The notes beneath the pieces are model-generated. The model did no database searches. It was not told the origin of the DNA and was given only the letters and a program-made list of their open reading frames with translations. A stretch of DNA of 64,000 bases from Holophaga sp. (lineage in GTDB: Bacteria > Acidobacteriota > Holophagae > Holophagales > Holophagaceae): positions 1-64,000 of the forward strand of contig JADKBC010000002.1 in the NCBI GenBank assembly GCA_016715205.1, written 5' to 3'. This document shows positions 1 through 8,365 of this stretch, piece by piece (within the stretch, counting starts at the first letter, position 1; the number at the start of each line of letters is the position of its first letter). The translations under genes were made by a program, and so were the position numbers.

Positions 1-1
1 G

Positions 2-637
2 CGCACGCCGCTCACTTCCATCCGGGGGGCGCTAGGGCTGTTGGAAGGCGGTGTGATCGAAAGCCTGTCACCCGAGGTGAATCGTCTGGTGGGGGTGGCC
101 CATGGCAACGTGCTGCGCCTTCAGGTACTGGTGAACGATCTGCTGGATGTCCAAAAACTGGGGTCCGGCGAAGTTCGTTTGAATCTGCAGGTTGGCAGCC
201 TCCAGGCGCTGGTGGCCAGAACCCTCGCCGCCAATGAAGGGCTGTCCAAAGCCACCGGCGTGGAATTCCGCCTGGTTGAGCCCACGGAAGACGCGGTGGT
301 CACCGTGGATGCTGATCGCATAGAACAGGTGTTGACCAATCTTCTCTCCAACGCCGCCAAGTACAGCCCAGTGGGCATTCCCGTGGACGTGAGGGTTCAA
401 TCCGTTGGTGAATGGGTGCGGGTTTCGGTTACCAACTACGGACCGCCGATTCCCGAGGAGTTCCGCAGCCGAATTTTTGCCAAGTTCGCCCAGGCCGATA
501 GCTCATCCGCCCGTGCCAAGGGAGGAACCGGGCTGGGCTTGGCCATCAGCCGCACGTTGATCGATCTGCACGGTGGACGTATCGATTACCAAAGCGATGC
601 TCATGCCACCTGTTTTTGGTTCGAGCTGCAGCGCTAA
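2..637 (+). CDS. Sensor histidine kinase, C-terminal part (5' end outside window)
   Basis: The frame is open from the window edge, so this is the end of a longer kinase. The first residues read RTPLTSIRGALGLL, the tail of a HisKA H-box (normally SHELRTPL), so the phospho-accepting His lies just outside the window. The dimerisation helix follows, then a HATPase_c domain: N-box NLLSNAAKYSP, an F-box around FAKFAQ, and G2 box GGTGLGLAIS. The G1 box reads NYGPPIP where DxGxGIP is usual, so the usual Asp is Asn. It autophosphorylates in response to an unknown signal; input domains and partner regulator are not visible. Its stop overlaps the stop of the convergent CoADR gene. Confidence 0.9.
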   Translation, partial: RTPLTSIRGALGLLEGGVIESLSPEVNRLVGVAHGNVLRLQVLVNDLLDVQKLGSGEVRLNLQVGSLQALVARTLAANEGLSKATGVEFRLVEPTEDAVVTVDADRIEQVLTNLLSNAAKYSPVGIPVDVRVQSVGEWVRVSVTNYGPPIPEEFRSRIFAKFAQADSSSARAKGGTGLGLAISRTLIDLHGGRIDYQSDAHATCFWFELQR

Positions 638-2436
638 CCCTCTGTATTGGTTTCGCAGGGCACCGCGGTTGTGAGATGTCCGGCCCACATCTGATAGCGT
701 TTGTAGCCGCCCGACAGATTGCGGACGCAGAACCCATGCTGGGCAAGAAGTCGCGCCGCCACGTAACCACGCAATCCAACCTGACAGAAGAGCAGCAGCT
801 CTTTATCGGCAGGCAGGTCATCCAGACGGTCCCGCAGTTCGTCCACCGGAGCCCATTGGGCGCCCGGGATGGTGCCCTGGTTGAATTCGGCCTGGGTGCG
901 CACATCGACCAGAACCTGATCCTCGCGCAGGCTTGCCAATTCCTCGGGCTCCCAGTGCGCCACATCGCCACGCAGGAGGTTGCTGGCCACAAAGCCCGCC
1001 ATGTTCACCGCATCCTTGGCACTGCCAAAGGGCGGCGCGTAACAAAGTTCGAGTTCTTCCAGATCAAAGACCGTGAGTCCCGCACGGAGCGCCACCGCCA
1101 ACACATCCATGCGCTTATCCACGCCAGCCTTGCCCACCGCCTGAGCCCCCAGCAAGCGGCCTGATTCGGGAGCGAACAACAGCTTGAGGCTGATGGCACT
1201 GGCGCCCGGGTAGTACGTCGCGTGATCGGCAGGGTGAACGTAGATCCGATGGAACGGAATCTGTTTTTGGACAAGGCTGCGTTCTGAAAGCCCGGTCATG
1301 GCGAAGGTCAGGTCGAAAACCTTGCAGATGGCCGTGCCCTGGGTTGAGGCATACCGGCTATCGCGGCCCAGAATCACATCGGCCGCGATGCGGCCCTGGC
1401 GATTGGCGGGCCCTGCCAGGGGAATGAGGGTGGCATCTCCGGAAACCAGCTCCCGCACTTCCACCGCATCCCCCACTGCAAAAATGGAGGGATCACTGGA
1501 ACGCATTTGCGCATCCACCCGGATGCCGCCGGTGGAACCAAGTTCCAAGCCTGCCGCCTTGGCCAGGGTGGTTTCCGGCCGCACACCCACGCACATCACG
1601 GCGAGGTCGCATTCGATTCGGGTGCCATCCGCAAGCAGGGCCCGTAGGCTTTCCCTGGTCCCATCAAAGGAGGCCACGGAGGCGTTCAGGCGCAATTCCA
1701 CGCCATGGCGCTGCAGTTCCTCATGCAGGGGTTCCACCATTTCGGGGTCGGCCACGGCCATCACCTGGGCGAGGCGTTCCACGAGCACCACGCCCAAGCC
1801 GCGGTGGCGCAACGATTCGGCCAATTCCACACCGATGTAGCCCCCACCCACCACCAGCACGCGACCCAACCGAGGGTTGTGTAGTCCGGCCAGGATCGAA
1901 TCCATGTCGCCCATGTTGCGCAGTGTATGGACGCGAGGATCGTTGATACCCGGAAGGGGGGGTCGAATGGGTTCTGCGCCAGGGCTCAGCACCAGGACAT
2001 CGTAGGCTTCGGTGTACTCCCGGCCTGTTTTCACATTCCGAACTTGGATGGTTTTGGCCGCTCGATCAATGGCGAGGACCTCGCTATTGACCCGCACATC
2101 CAGATCGAAGCGGGCATTCAGGCTTTCCGGTGTCTGCACCAGCAGGCGCTTGCGGTCTTCGATGACACCGCCAATGTGGTAGGGCAGACCGCAGTTGGCG
2201 AAAGAAACATAGGGGCCGCGCTCGAACACGATGATGGTTGCGGTTTCGGAAAGACGACGGGCCCGGGCCGCCCCCAAGGGGCCCTTTCTCCAAAAAAACC
2301 CAACCAGGCTCAGCCCCAACGACAATCCGCGGTGTTCGCGGGGGGGCGAGGGAGGGACCCCGCGCCGGGTCGCGCCGCTGGCTGGCGCCCAGCCCGCACC
2401 CCGCCGATCCCCCCCAATGAGAATACGAATGGGATT
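634..2436 (-). CDS. CoA-disulfide reductase / rhodanese fusion, N-terminus corrupted
   Basis: This is a FAD/NAD(P)H pyridine nucleotide-disulfide reductase of the CoADR/Npsr type. It keeps the single active Cys in SFANCGLPYHIGG, the NAD-binding motif VVGGGYIGVE, the FAD motif IFAVGDAVE and a C-terminal rhodanese domain with Cys in LLLFCQVGLRG. Such fusions reduce CoA disulfide or persulfide, or polysulfide. The first Rossmann motif is broken: RILI (near 2,420) should run within about 12 codons into AARARRLSE (near 2,270), but about 145 nt of G/C-rich, homopolymer-rich sequence separates them. The frame stays open upstream to 2550. It is the last gene of an operon with the rhodanese and ArsR genes. 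The family assignment is firm; the 5' end is not usable. Confidence 0.85.
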   Translation of the reverse strand, partial: NPIRILIGGDRRGAGWAPASGATRRGVPPSPPREHRGLSLGLSLVGFFWRKGPLGAARARRLSETATIIVFERGPYVSFANCGLPYHIGGVIEDRKRLLVQTPESLNARFDLDVRVNSEVLAIDRAAKTIQVRNVKTGREYTEAYDVLVLSPGAEPIRPPLPGINDPRVHTLRNMGDMDSILAGLHNPRLGRVLVVGGGYIGVELAESLRHRGLGVVLVERLAQVMAVADPEMVEPLHEELQRHGVELRLNASVASFDGTRESLRALLADGTRIECDLAVMCVGVRPETTLAKAAGLELGSTGGIRVDAQMRSSDPSIFAVGDAVEVRELVSGDATLIPLAGPANRQGRIAADVILGRDSRYASTQGTAICKVFDLTFAMTGLSERSLVQKQIPFHRIYVHPADHATYYPGASAISLKLLFAPESGRLLGAQAVGKAGVDKRMDVLAVALRAGLTVFDLEELELCYAPPFGSAKDAVNMAGFVASNLLRGDVAHWEPEELASLREDQVLVDVRTQAEFNQGTIPGAQWAPVDELRDRLDDLPADKELLLFCQVGLRGYVAARLLAQHGFCVRNLSGGYKRYQMWAGHLTTAVPCETNTEG

Positions 2437-2720
2437 AGGCCATTCACGACTCGGTCCGGGGGAAGCAGGACCGGATTGGACCTGGTTTCGGTGGATTCCT
2501 CCCGCTGCAGAAACCGCTTGGGCACTGGCACTGCGGGCACCGGAGTGCACAGCAGACGAATGATGGGCAGTCCCTCCGGGTAGCTGGTGCGGACCTCCAG
2601 CTCATTCATGCGCTGCGCGAGCCAGTGGTCCAACGGGATGTTGCCGCCTGCCCGCGGTACCGGCGCGGGCCACACCCGGGAAAATTCCAGGGTGGTTGGG
2701 GTGCGCACATCGATGATGAC
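2270..2720. other. Low-quality or misassembled sequence
   Basis: Both genes crossing this stretch lose their family pattern here only. The rhodanese shows many small insertions after IIDVRTPT, and the reductase has about 110 surplus nt inside its FAD-binding motif. The block is full of G and C runs (for example 2341-2347 and 2410-2415). Flanking sequence on both sides translates cleanly. I read this as a consensus error or assembly join, not biology. Confidence 0.7.
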
Positions 2721-2852
2721 GGCGCCCTTGGCCTTGAGTTCGTTCATGTCGTTCACGCTGATTCCTCCCCGCACCATCATTAGGATGCGGCGGAGCACGA
2801 AGAGTGCCATGAAGGCCATGGCGAGGTAGAACAGGATGCGGAACAGGGTCAT
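2440..2852 (-). CDS. Membrane-anchored rhodanese-domain protein, 3' half corrupted
   Basis: Starts at the ATG giving MTLFRILFYLAMAF, 11 bp after the ArsR gene. One N-terminal membrane helix (about residues 3-20) is followed by a rhodanese domain: NELKAKGAVIIDVRTPT is the typical opening (DVRxPxEF). After that the frame holds only scattered matches (EFSR, NIPLDH, LAQRMNEL, LLC, KRFL) separated by small insertions, as if a normal sequence had been read with errors. LLC probably marks the catalytic Cys. The frame happens to stay open to 2310. It sits between the repressor and the CoADR fusion, which supports a role in sulfane-sulfur transfer at the inner membrane. Confidence 0.7.
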
Positions 2853-2863
2853 GGGGGCTCGTT

Positions 2864-3196
2864 TCAGCGAAGCGCGTGGTAGGAGGCCTTGGCGCGGTCG
2901 CTGACATGGCCGCAGACCAGGTCGCACAGGTCAGATACCAGGGGCAGCACCGGCGTGAAATAGACGGTGTTGCCTTCGGGATTGCGCACCACCAGCCCAA
3001 CCCGCACCAGGCAGGCCAGATGCTTGCTGGCGTTGGCCTGGGAAAGGCCCGCTGCCTCCGCCACGCCACCTTGGTTCAAGGGCTTTTTGGTGTCCAGCAG
3101 GGTGCGCAGGATCTTGAGGCGCGAGGCATCACCCAGGGCACCGAAAAGGCAGCTCACTTCGTCAATCATCGTGTCATTGGCTAGGGCAGGTTTCAT
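2864..3196 (-). CDS. ArsR/SmtB-family transcriptional repressor
   Basis: 110 aa winged-helix protein: SRLKILRTLL (helix 2), the recognition helix SQANASKHLACL at about residues 52-63, and the wing VVRNPEGNTVYF. Cys residues are at 16, 62, 91 and 95. Paired Cys are used by persulfide sensors of this family (SqrR/BigR) and by metal sensors, so either ligand is possible. It heads an operon with two sulfane-sulfur enzymes, which favours a sulfide/persulfide role (inference). A perfect 14-bp palindrome lies 18 bp upstream of the start, suggesting autoregulation. Confidence 0.85.
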   Translation of the reverse strand: MKPALANDTMIDEVSCLFGALGDASRLKILRTLLDTKKPLNQGGVAEAAGLSQANASKHLACLVRVGLVVRNPEGNTVYFTPVLPLVSDLCDLVCGHVSDRAKASYHALR

Positions 3197-3214
3197 ATCT
3201 ACTCCACAACCAAA

Positions 3215-3228
3215 CAGTAATATTACTG
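3215..3228. promoter_or_regulatory. Perfect 14-bp palindrome, likely ArsR-family operator
   Basis: CAGTAATATTACTG is its own reverse complement and lies between the ArsR start (3196) and kdsC (3308). Its A/T-rich centre and position are typical of an autoregulated ArsR operator. Binding is inferred, not shown. Confidence 0.65.
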
Positions 3229-3307
3229 AAAGGGATTGTCAAGCCCGGCCGGATCGCCTGAGCTGTCCTGGGCGTGGCAGCCCTTGCCAATCCGCTAGAC
3301 TGGTTGC

Positions 3308-3826
3308 ATGCCCACCCTTGAGGAACGCGCCCAGGCCATTCGTCTTGTCTGCACCGATGTGGACGGCGTGCTCACCAACGGCCTGCTGCACTTTCATGGC
3401 GATGGCACCCATACCAAGTCCTTCCATGTGAGGGATGGCGCCGCAACGGTGTACTTGCAGAGGTGTGGCATCAAGGTCGCCTTCATTTCAGGCCTGGATA
3501 GCCCTTCCACCTGGGCCCGGGCCAAGCACCTCGGCGTGGCGGACTGTTTCGCGGGCAACCTAGCCAAAGGGCCCATTCTGGAGCAACTCTGCGCCAAGCA
3601 CGGCCTGCGTCTGGATCAGGTGGCCCACCTGGGGGATGATCTGCCCGATCTGCCCATTCTGCGTCAGGTGGGGCTGGCCTGTTGCCCCCAGGATGCGGTG
3701 GATGAAGTGAAGAACGTCTGCCATTTCATGGTGGAGCTGAAGGGCGGCGAAGGCGTGCTGCGGCCCGTGGCGGAACTGATCCTGAAGGCCCAAGGCCTGT
3801 GGGATCGTGTGTTGGAATCCTACTGA
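3308..3826 (+). CDS. kdsC: 3-deoxy-D-manno-octulosonate 8-phosphate phosphatase (KdsC-type HAD)
   Basis: 172 aa, normal for KdsC, a HAD phosphatase that removes phosphate from KDO-8-P before KDO is activated for lipid A/LPS core. HAD motif I is TDVDGVLT (D17, D19), motif II is in FISGLDSP (about 59-66), the motif III Lys is probably in LAKGPI, and motif IV is GDDLPDLP (109-116). It has no cap domain, as expected for the tetrameric C0-type family. It starts at ATG 3308 and is followed after 9 bp by an outer-membrane protein gene. lpxB lies a few kb downstream on the other strand, also in the lipid A pathway. Confidence 0.88.
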   Translation: MPTLEERAQAIRLVCTDVDGVLTNGLLHFHGDGTHTKSFHVRDGAATVYLQRCGIKVAFISGLDSPSTWARAKHLGVADCFAGNLAKGPILEQLCAKHGLRLDQVAHLGDDLPDLPILRQVGLACCPQDAVDEVKNVCHFMVELKGGEGVLRPVAELILKAQGLWDRVLESY

Positions 3827-3835
3827 GGCGACCCA

Positions 3836-4393
3836 ATGCGAATTCAAAATCTGTTGCTTTCTCTGCTGCTTTCAGCGCCCTTGGCGGCGCAGGTACTTGA
3901 GCCCAGTCTCCTGGGCGTGCAGGCCCGCATCAGCATTCCCGAAGGCAGTTTCCGCGATGCTCTGGGCGGATTGCGCTTGCCTGGTTATGGCGGCAGCCTG
4001 ATGGCCGAGTTCGATTTCGGCGATAGCGTCCATTGGCGAGGGGTTCTGGGTGTGGATCGCTGGCCCCAGGGCAAGGGCAACCTGGCCAGCGAGAACCGGG
4101 AAATCCAGGCCTTCCACCTCGGCGCCGAGGGCATGTACTTTTTGCGGGACGAGGGCGCCTTGAAGGCAAAGGGCCCGTATGTTGTGGGCGGTTTGGGTGC
4201 CTATTCGTGGTCCCTGGGAAAAGATGTCACGGGTTCTGCCCAAACCCGGCGCACGACACACATGGCGGGCACCCTGGGCCTGGGCTGGCGGTTGGCGGGG
4301 CACCTCGATGGTGAAGTGAAAGCGCTGGTCGGTGTGGTTGAACCTGGCATCACCGCCATGGTGCTCATGGGATGCATTACCTATCGGTTTTGA
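3836..4393 (+). CDS. Predicted outer-membrane beta-barrel protein
   Basis: 185 aa with an N-terminal signal peptide (MRIQNLLLSLLLSAPLAAQ, cleavage after AAQ). The mature part alternates short hydrophobic/polar stretches separated by Gly and ends in TYRF, with the C-terminal aromatic residue typical of barrel proteins. Segments such as GVDRWPQGKGNLAS and GTLGLGWRL suit an OmpW/OmpA-like small barrel. No specific family is recognised. It lies 9 bp behind kdsC and is probably co-transcribed. Confidence 0.65.
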   Translation: MRIQNLLLSLLLSAPLAAQVLEPSLLGVQARISIPEGSFRDALGGLRLPGYGGSLMAEFDFGDSVHWRGVLGVDRWPQGKGNLASENREIQAFHLGAEGMYFLRDEGALKAKGPYVVGGLGAYSWSLGKDVTGSAQTRRTTHMAGTLGLGWRLAGHLDGEVKALVGVVEPGITAMVLMGCITYRF

Positions 4394-4424
4394 ACATCAG
4401 GTTTGTCGACGCTCCGCGCAGAAA

Positions 4425-5951
4425 TCAGGGAACGATCGACGTAAAAACAAGTTTTGGGTCATCCGTTAGGGAGACCATGCACAAACCATCCCCTGTAACC
4501 TTGAGCATGCCCTCAAGGATTTGCCGGCCACTTCCAGCGATGCGGTAGGACGCCAGGTTCATCCCATCAGGTCGGAATACCCATGCATCTTTGTCGCCAT
4601 ACCAGGTTGCGGCACTCGCGAAAATCCGCTCATCTCGTGCGATTTCTACGTTGATTGTATGAATATCGGCGGGAAGAGATTGGACGAGCGGCATTCCCAT
4701 GGCACCACCTGCGGTTGGCACCGTATCGAACACATAAATGACATCAAGCCCTCCAGCAACCACATAGGCGCGGGTTCCATTCGCGTTCATGGCGACATCA
4801 CCTTCATAGCCAGAGGCAAATCCAATTCTGGGCTCTCCCGCGACGATTTTTCCGCCGTCGAGGGAGGTGTAGGCAATGGCGTACGACAGCACATCCGAAG
4901 GAGAAGCGTCTGTGTAAGACGTGCAAAGGTGACTCCCGTCGAGACTTGTCGCTATCGCGGTGCCATAAAAGAAGGAATTGGCGGTTAACAGCGCACCCGA
5001 ATTAGCATTGATGGCTTTTCCTGCGGTGGTGAAAATGACGCCCAACCCGCTCACGCGCGAATAGGTGAGGTCCGCAATGTAAGGAGTTCCAAGAGAATAT
5101 GTGGATCCTACCAAACCATCCGAAAGGGCAACGGGACAGATTTTGAAATTGGTCTTATCGACCACGTACAAGTGGTCTCCATTCAGTGAGACCACCATGC
5201 TCCCCAGTTGGGGAGCCACGGAGCTGAATTTGCGGACAAGTGCGCCCGTGAACACGTGGTAGACCGTGATGTCTGTGCCACCATCATGCACGTAGGCGTA
5301 GGGCCGGATGGGATCAACAACCAGATTGGTGAATGCCTGGTTGATTGTCTTGCTGGGGTTGGGGTCCGCAGATCCCACCCAGAAGCCGATTTTTACAACA
5401 TCTGTGGCAATGGCCGGGTCTTCAGAAAAAATAGAAACGGAGGCGTAGTGCAGGGTCTCCGGAGCCAGACCGATTGGATTGGCGGTGATCACCAAATCTC
5501 CCCCCGCCGTTCCGCTGGGGGTGGCGGACAGCCAGGGTTGATCGGCAGTGGCAGTCCAGGGGGTGGCCTCTCCAAAGTTGTCGCGAACTTGGAGCGTGCG
5601 TGTGGTTTTCGCAAGGGTGGGCATGCTTGCCAAGGCAACGCCACTATCACTGGCAAGCAATCGATGGGTTTCGAGATTCAAAGTGACGGGGACAGCGGCG
5701 GTCACGGTGTCTCCGTTCACAACGGCAGAAAAATTCAGTTCGCCAGAATAGGTGCCTCCCGAGAGTCCATCGGGGTGGATACCGACGGCTACAACCGCAG
5801 GGGAACCTGAGACCGAACCAGAGCTCGCGTCCACGGACATCCAACTCTGAGAAGGTGTCACCTGCCATGCGTGTGCCAGGCCACCCGTATTCAGGCTGAA
5901 GGTCAGGTGCCGCGCTGAGAGGTCCATGCCTGTCTGGCCACCTAAAACCAA
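4425..5951 (-). CDS. C-terminal fragment of a frameshifted BACON-repeat surface lipoprotein
   Basis: This frame continues the protein begun at 6991 after a one-base frameshift in the A-run at 5969-5972 (+ strand). The apparent start, TTG 5951, is only the first start-like codon after the shift; translation in this frame makes sense from about 5969. It holds at least one more BACON-type Ig-like domain (WTATADQPWLSATPS) and then a region with YVVDK, YAYVHDGG and AYVVAGGLDVIYVFD, which looks like a beta-propeller of YVTN/NHL type. Restored, the protein would have about 850 residues. Function is unknown; such proteins usually bind glycans or other surface ligands. Confidence 0.7.
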   Translation of the reverse strand: MVLGGQTGMDLSARHLTFSLNTGGLAHAWQVTPSQSWMSVDASSGSVSGSPAVVAVGIHPDGLSGGTYSGELNFSAVVNGDTVTAAVPVTLNLETHRLLASDSGVALASMPTLAKTTRTLQVRDNFGEATPWTATADQPWLSATPSGTAGGDLVITANPIGLAPETLHYASVSIFSEDPAIATDVVKIGFWVGSADPNPSKTINQAFTNLVVDPIRPYAYVHDGGTDITVYHVFTGALVRKFSSVAPQLGSMVVSLNGDHLYVVDKTNFKICPVALSDGLVGSTYSLGTPYIADLTYSRVSGLGVIFTTAGKAINANSGALLTANSFFYGTAIATSLDGSHLCTSYTDASPSDVLSYAIAYTSLDGGKIVAGEPRIGFASGYEGDVAMNANGTRAYVVAGGLDVIYVFDTVPTAGGAMGMPLVQSLPADIHTINVEIARDERIFASAATWYGDKDAWVFRPDGMNLASYRIAGSGRQILEGMLKVTGDGLCMVSLTDDPKLVFTSIVP

Positions 5952-6991
5952 TGTCGAGGTGTCAAAGGAAAAGTTGGCTTCGTAAGGGCCATAGCCACAG
6001 GGACGGTTGTGGAGACGGCCACACCAGCCTGGTTTCCGAAAAAGGTGATCGTGCCGTTATAGGCGCCGCTTGCCAGAGCCCCTTGGGAAGGATCAACACT
6101 TATACTGAGAACATCTGAAGTGATCCCACTTGATTTGCTGAGCACTATCCATCCAGCGCTGGCTGTGGCTGTCCAATTCACGGCCATCCCGTTGCTCATG
6201 GCGAGGTTTAGGGCCTTTGAAGCGATTGGTTCGCCATTCACCCCAGTAAAGGAAAGTGTGGCAGTGTCAGTTTGAAGCACAGGGTCGGTCACCGTTAGGT
6301 TCACTTGAACGTGAACGGTGCCTGTACCGCTTTGGGGAATGATGGTGATGACGCCAACGTACGACCCGGCCGCCAGGCCTGTGGGATCAGCCTGAATAGC
6401 AACCGTGGAAGGGGCGGTTCCGGCGCTATTGCCCAACTTGATCCAGGGTTTGTCCGCCGAGGCCTGCCATGCGAGCCCAGTGCCGGTGATGTTGATGGAT
6501 TGCGAACTGGGCGCTGATGATCCGACCACATGGGTAAAGTTCAATGCCCCCGGGGTGGCCGCCAATTCTGTCTTTACCTGATACGTGATCTGAGCGTCCC
6601 TGGTGCCGATGATGGTATTTCCATCTGACTTGGCGATTCCTACTCGCAGCGTGGCGGTATAGGTCCCTGGAGCTAAGGAGGTGTTCGTGATTTGCACCTG
6701 CACATGCCAGATTCGACCGGACCCGCTGAGATCCGATATTACAGCCCAGTCTGGAGCGGCGGATCCCACCCAGGCTGCACCCACGTAGGCTGCGTCCGGG
6801 CTGGAAATGTCGATCCGGATCGCTTTGGGTGCGGGTGAAATCGCTCCTTGGGCGGATGTGAATGACAAAGAAGTGGGCCCCAGGGTAAGGCCGGGGTCGG
6901 ATACTTTGGTGCTACCACCGCTACCACCGCAGGCAGTTAACAGGAGAGCGAGGATCAAGCCCAAAGCACCCAAGGTTCGACTTGGCTGCAA
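5942..6991 (-). CDS. N-terminal fragment of a frameshifted BACON-repeat surface lipoprotein
   Basis: Starts at TTG 6991 with a lipoprotein signal peptide; the lipobox is LLLTAC with Gly/Ser after the Cys. Three Ig-like repeats of about 95-100 aa follow, each with the BACON pattern of a Trp-containing strand (for example WQASADKPWIKL and WTATASAGWIVL) and a later DP.GLA.G.Y strand. The frame ends in TKPTFPLTPRHWF; adding one T to the TTTT run (5969-5972 on the + strand) gives TKPTFSFDTSTLVLGG and joins it to the next frame. I read this as one gene split by a deletion or a sequencing error. Confidence 0.72.
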   Translation of the reverse strand: MQPSRTLGALGLILALLLTACGGSGGSTKVSDPGLTLGPTSLSFTSAQGAISPAPKAIRIDISSPDAAYVGAAWVGSAAPDWAVISDLSGSGRIWHVQVQITNTSLAPGTYTATLRVGIAKSDGNTIIGTRDAQITYQVKTELAATPGALNFTHVVGSSAPSSQSINITGTGLAWQASADKPWIKLGNSAGTAPSTVAIQADPTGLAAGSYVGVITIIPQSGTGTVHVQVNLTVTDPVLQTDTATLSFTGVNGEPIASKALNLAMSNGMAVNWTATASAGWIVLSKSSGITSDVLSISVDPSQGALASGAYNGTITFFGNQAGVAVSTTVPVAMALTKPTFPLTPRHWF

Positions 6992-7204
6992 GCGCGGCTT
7001 TACCTATTCTGTGCATTTTCCAAAAGCTGTATTTGCGGTCATAAACGTCTCTACATGAATGCAATGGAGGGGATTTAAACAGGATGTTTGCGTTAACCAA
7101 TTTGGCAGGGCCCGTGGGGGACCGTCGCAAACTGTGATCAGGGTCTCTCGTTTTTATCGCCTGCCAGGGGGCTCCAGCACATCACTGCCACTCTTTGGGT
7201 ACGC

Positions 7205-8365
7205 TTACCCTTGATTGACCAACAAAGGTACACACGCGACGCGTTCCAGAAGATGCGCTGCCACGCGCCCTGCGGCGCCGGGTTCACCCAGGTGGGAACG
7301 CACCTCGGCCAGATCCTTGCGTACCCGCAGGGCATGGTGGGGATCCAAGAGGATGGAGAGCTCCTGCGCCAGGCGAGCGGGGTTCACTTCGGCTTGGAGT
7401 AGCTCAGGGGCCACGGCCCGACCCGCCACCACATTGGCCAGGCCGAAATGGGGCAGCTTCACGAAATGCTTGGCCATGCGGAAGGTGAAGGCATTCAGTT
7501 TGTAGAGAATGGCGAAGGGCGTACCGAGCAGGGCGGTTTCCAGGGTGGCCGTGCCCGAGCAGACCAGGGCCGCATCGGCGTAGGCTCGCGGGGCGTAACT
7601 GCGGCCCTCCACTAACGTAATCGGCGCGCCAGCCAGGACGGCAGTTACAAAGCGAGTGTCCAGCGTTGGCGCCACAGGCAACACCCACTGCACCTGGCAA
7701 TGGGCAGGATCCGCGCGCCACGTTTTGGCGAGCTCGGCCATGGGCGGAAGCAGGCGCTGAATTTCCTCGGGGCGACTGCCGGGGAGAAGCGCCACCAGCG
7801 GTCGTGCGGGATCCAGGCCGGTTTCACGAAAAAAGGTTTCGCGGTCCACTTCGGGCTTCACCACCTCCACCAGCGGGTGGCCCAGCCAGAGGGCTTCCAC
7901 GGGCAGGCCTGCGAACAGCCTGGGCTCGAAATCGAACAGACAGTAAAGCGTGTCCAGGGTGCGGCCCAACACCGGAATGCGGCCCGCCTTCCAGGCCCAC
8001 ACTTGGGGGCACACGTATTGATGCAGGCGCACCGTTGGCATGGCCTTGCGCAGGGATTTGGCCAGGCTCAGGTTGAAGCTCTGGTAATCGATGAGCAGCG
8101 CAGCGCCGATGCCTTCTTCCTGAGCCACCCGGAGAATTTCCTTTTTCAGACGCAGCAGATGGGGAATGTGCTTGAGCACTTCCACAAAACCCACCACGCC
8201 GAGATCGCGCACATCCGCCAGCTTGCGGTCGAGGTAGGGCGTCATGCCCGCGCCACCGATGCCGATGATGCGGAGCTCGGGTTGTCGCGCCTTGAGTTCC
8301 CGCAGCAATTCCGCGCCATGCAGATCACCGCTGGCCTCACCGGCAATCACCAACAGTGGCTTCAA
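7205..8365 (-). CDS. lpxB: Lipid-A-disaccharide synthase
   Basis: 386 aa GT-B glycosyltransferase that joins UDP-2,3-diacylglucosamine to lipid X on the inner face of the cytoplasmic membrane. Typical motifs are AGEASGDLHGA (residues 8-18), GIGGAGM, YVCPQVWAWK, LLPGSRPEEI and SGTATLE. I place the start at TTG 8365: it gives MKPLLVIAGEASGD like other LpxB proteins and overlaps the stop of the upstream gene (TTGA). The longer upstream frame is shadow sequence inside that gene. The C-terminus ends normally. Confidence 0.93.
   Translation of the reverse strand: MKPLLVIAGEASGDLHGAELLRELKARQPELRIIGIGGAGMTPYLDRKLADVRDLGVVGFVEVLKHIPHLLRLKKEILRVAQEEGIGAALLIDYQSFNLSLAKSLRKAMPTVRLHQYVCPQVWAWKAGRIPVLGRTLDTLYCLFDFEPRLFAGLPVEALWLGHPLVEVVKPEVDRETFFRETGLDPARPLVALLPGSRPEEIQRLLPPMAELAKTWRADPAHCQVQWVLPVAPTLDTRFVTAVLAGAPITLVEGRSYAPRAYADAALVCSGTATLETALLGTPFAILYKLNAFTFRMAKHFVKLPHFGLANVVAGRAVAPELLQAEVNPARLAQELSILLDPHHALRVRKDLAEVRSHLGEPGAAGRVAAHLLERVACVPLLVNQG

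Noticed and set aside
2310..2439. Extension of the rhodanese frame beyond about 2440
   Set aside because: Codes for unrelated sequence within the corrupted block and the CoADR start region.
7000..7204. Possible small RNA or tRNA between the BACON lipoprotein and lpxB
   Set aside because: No cloverleaf, T-loop (GGTTCRA) or strong terminator found; it probably holds only the lipoprotein promoter.
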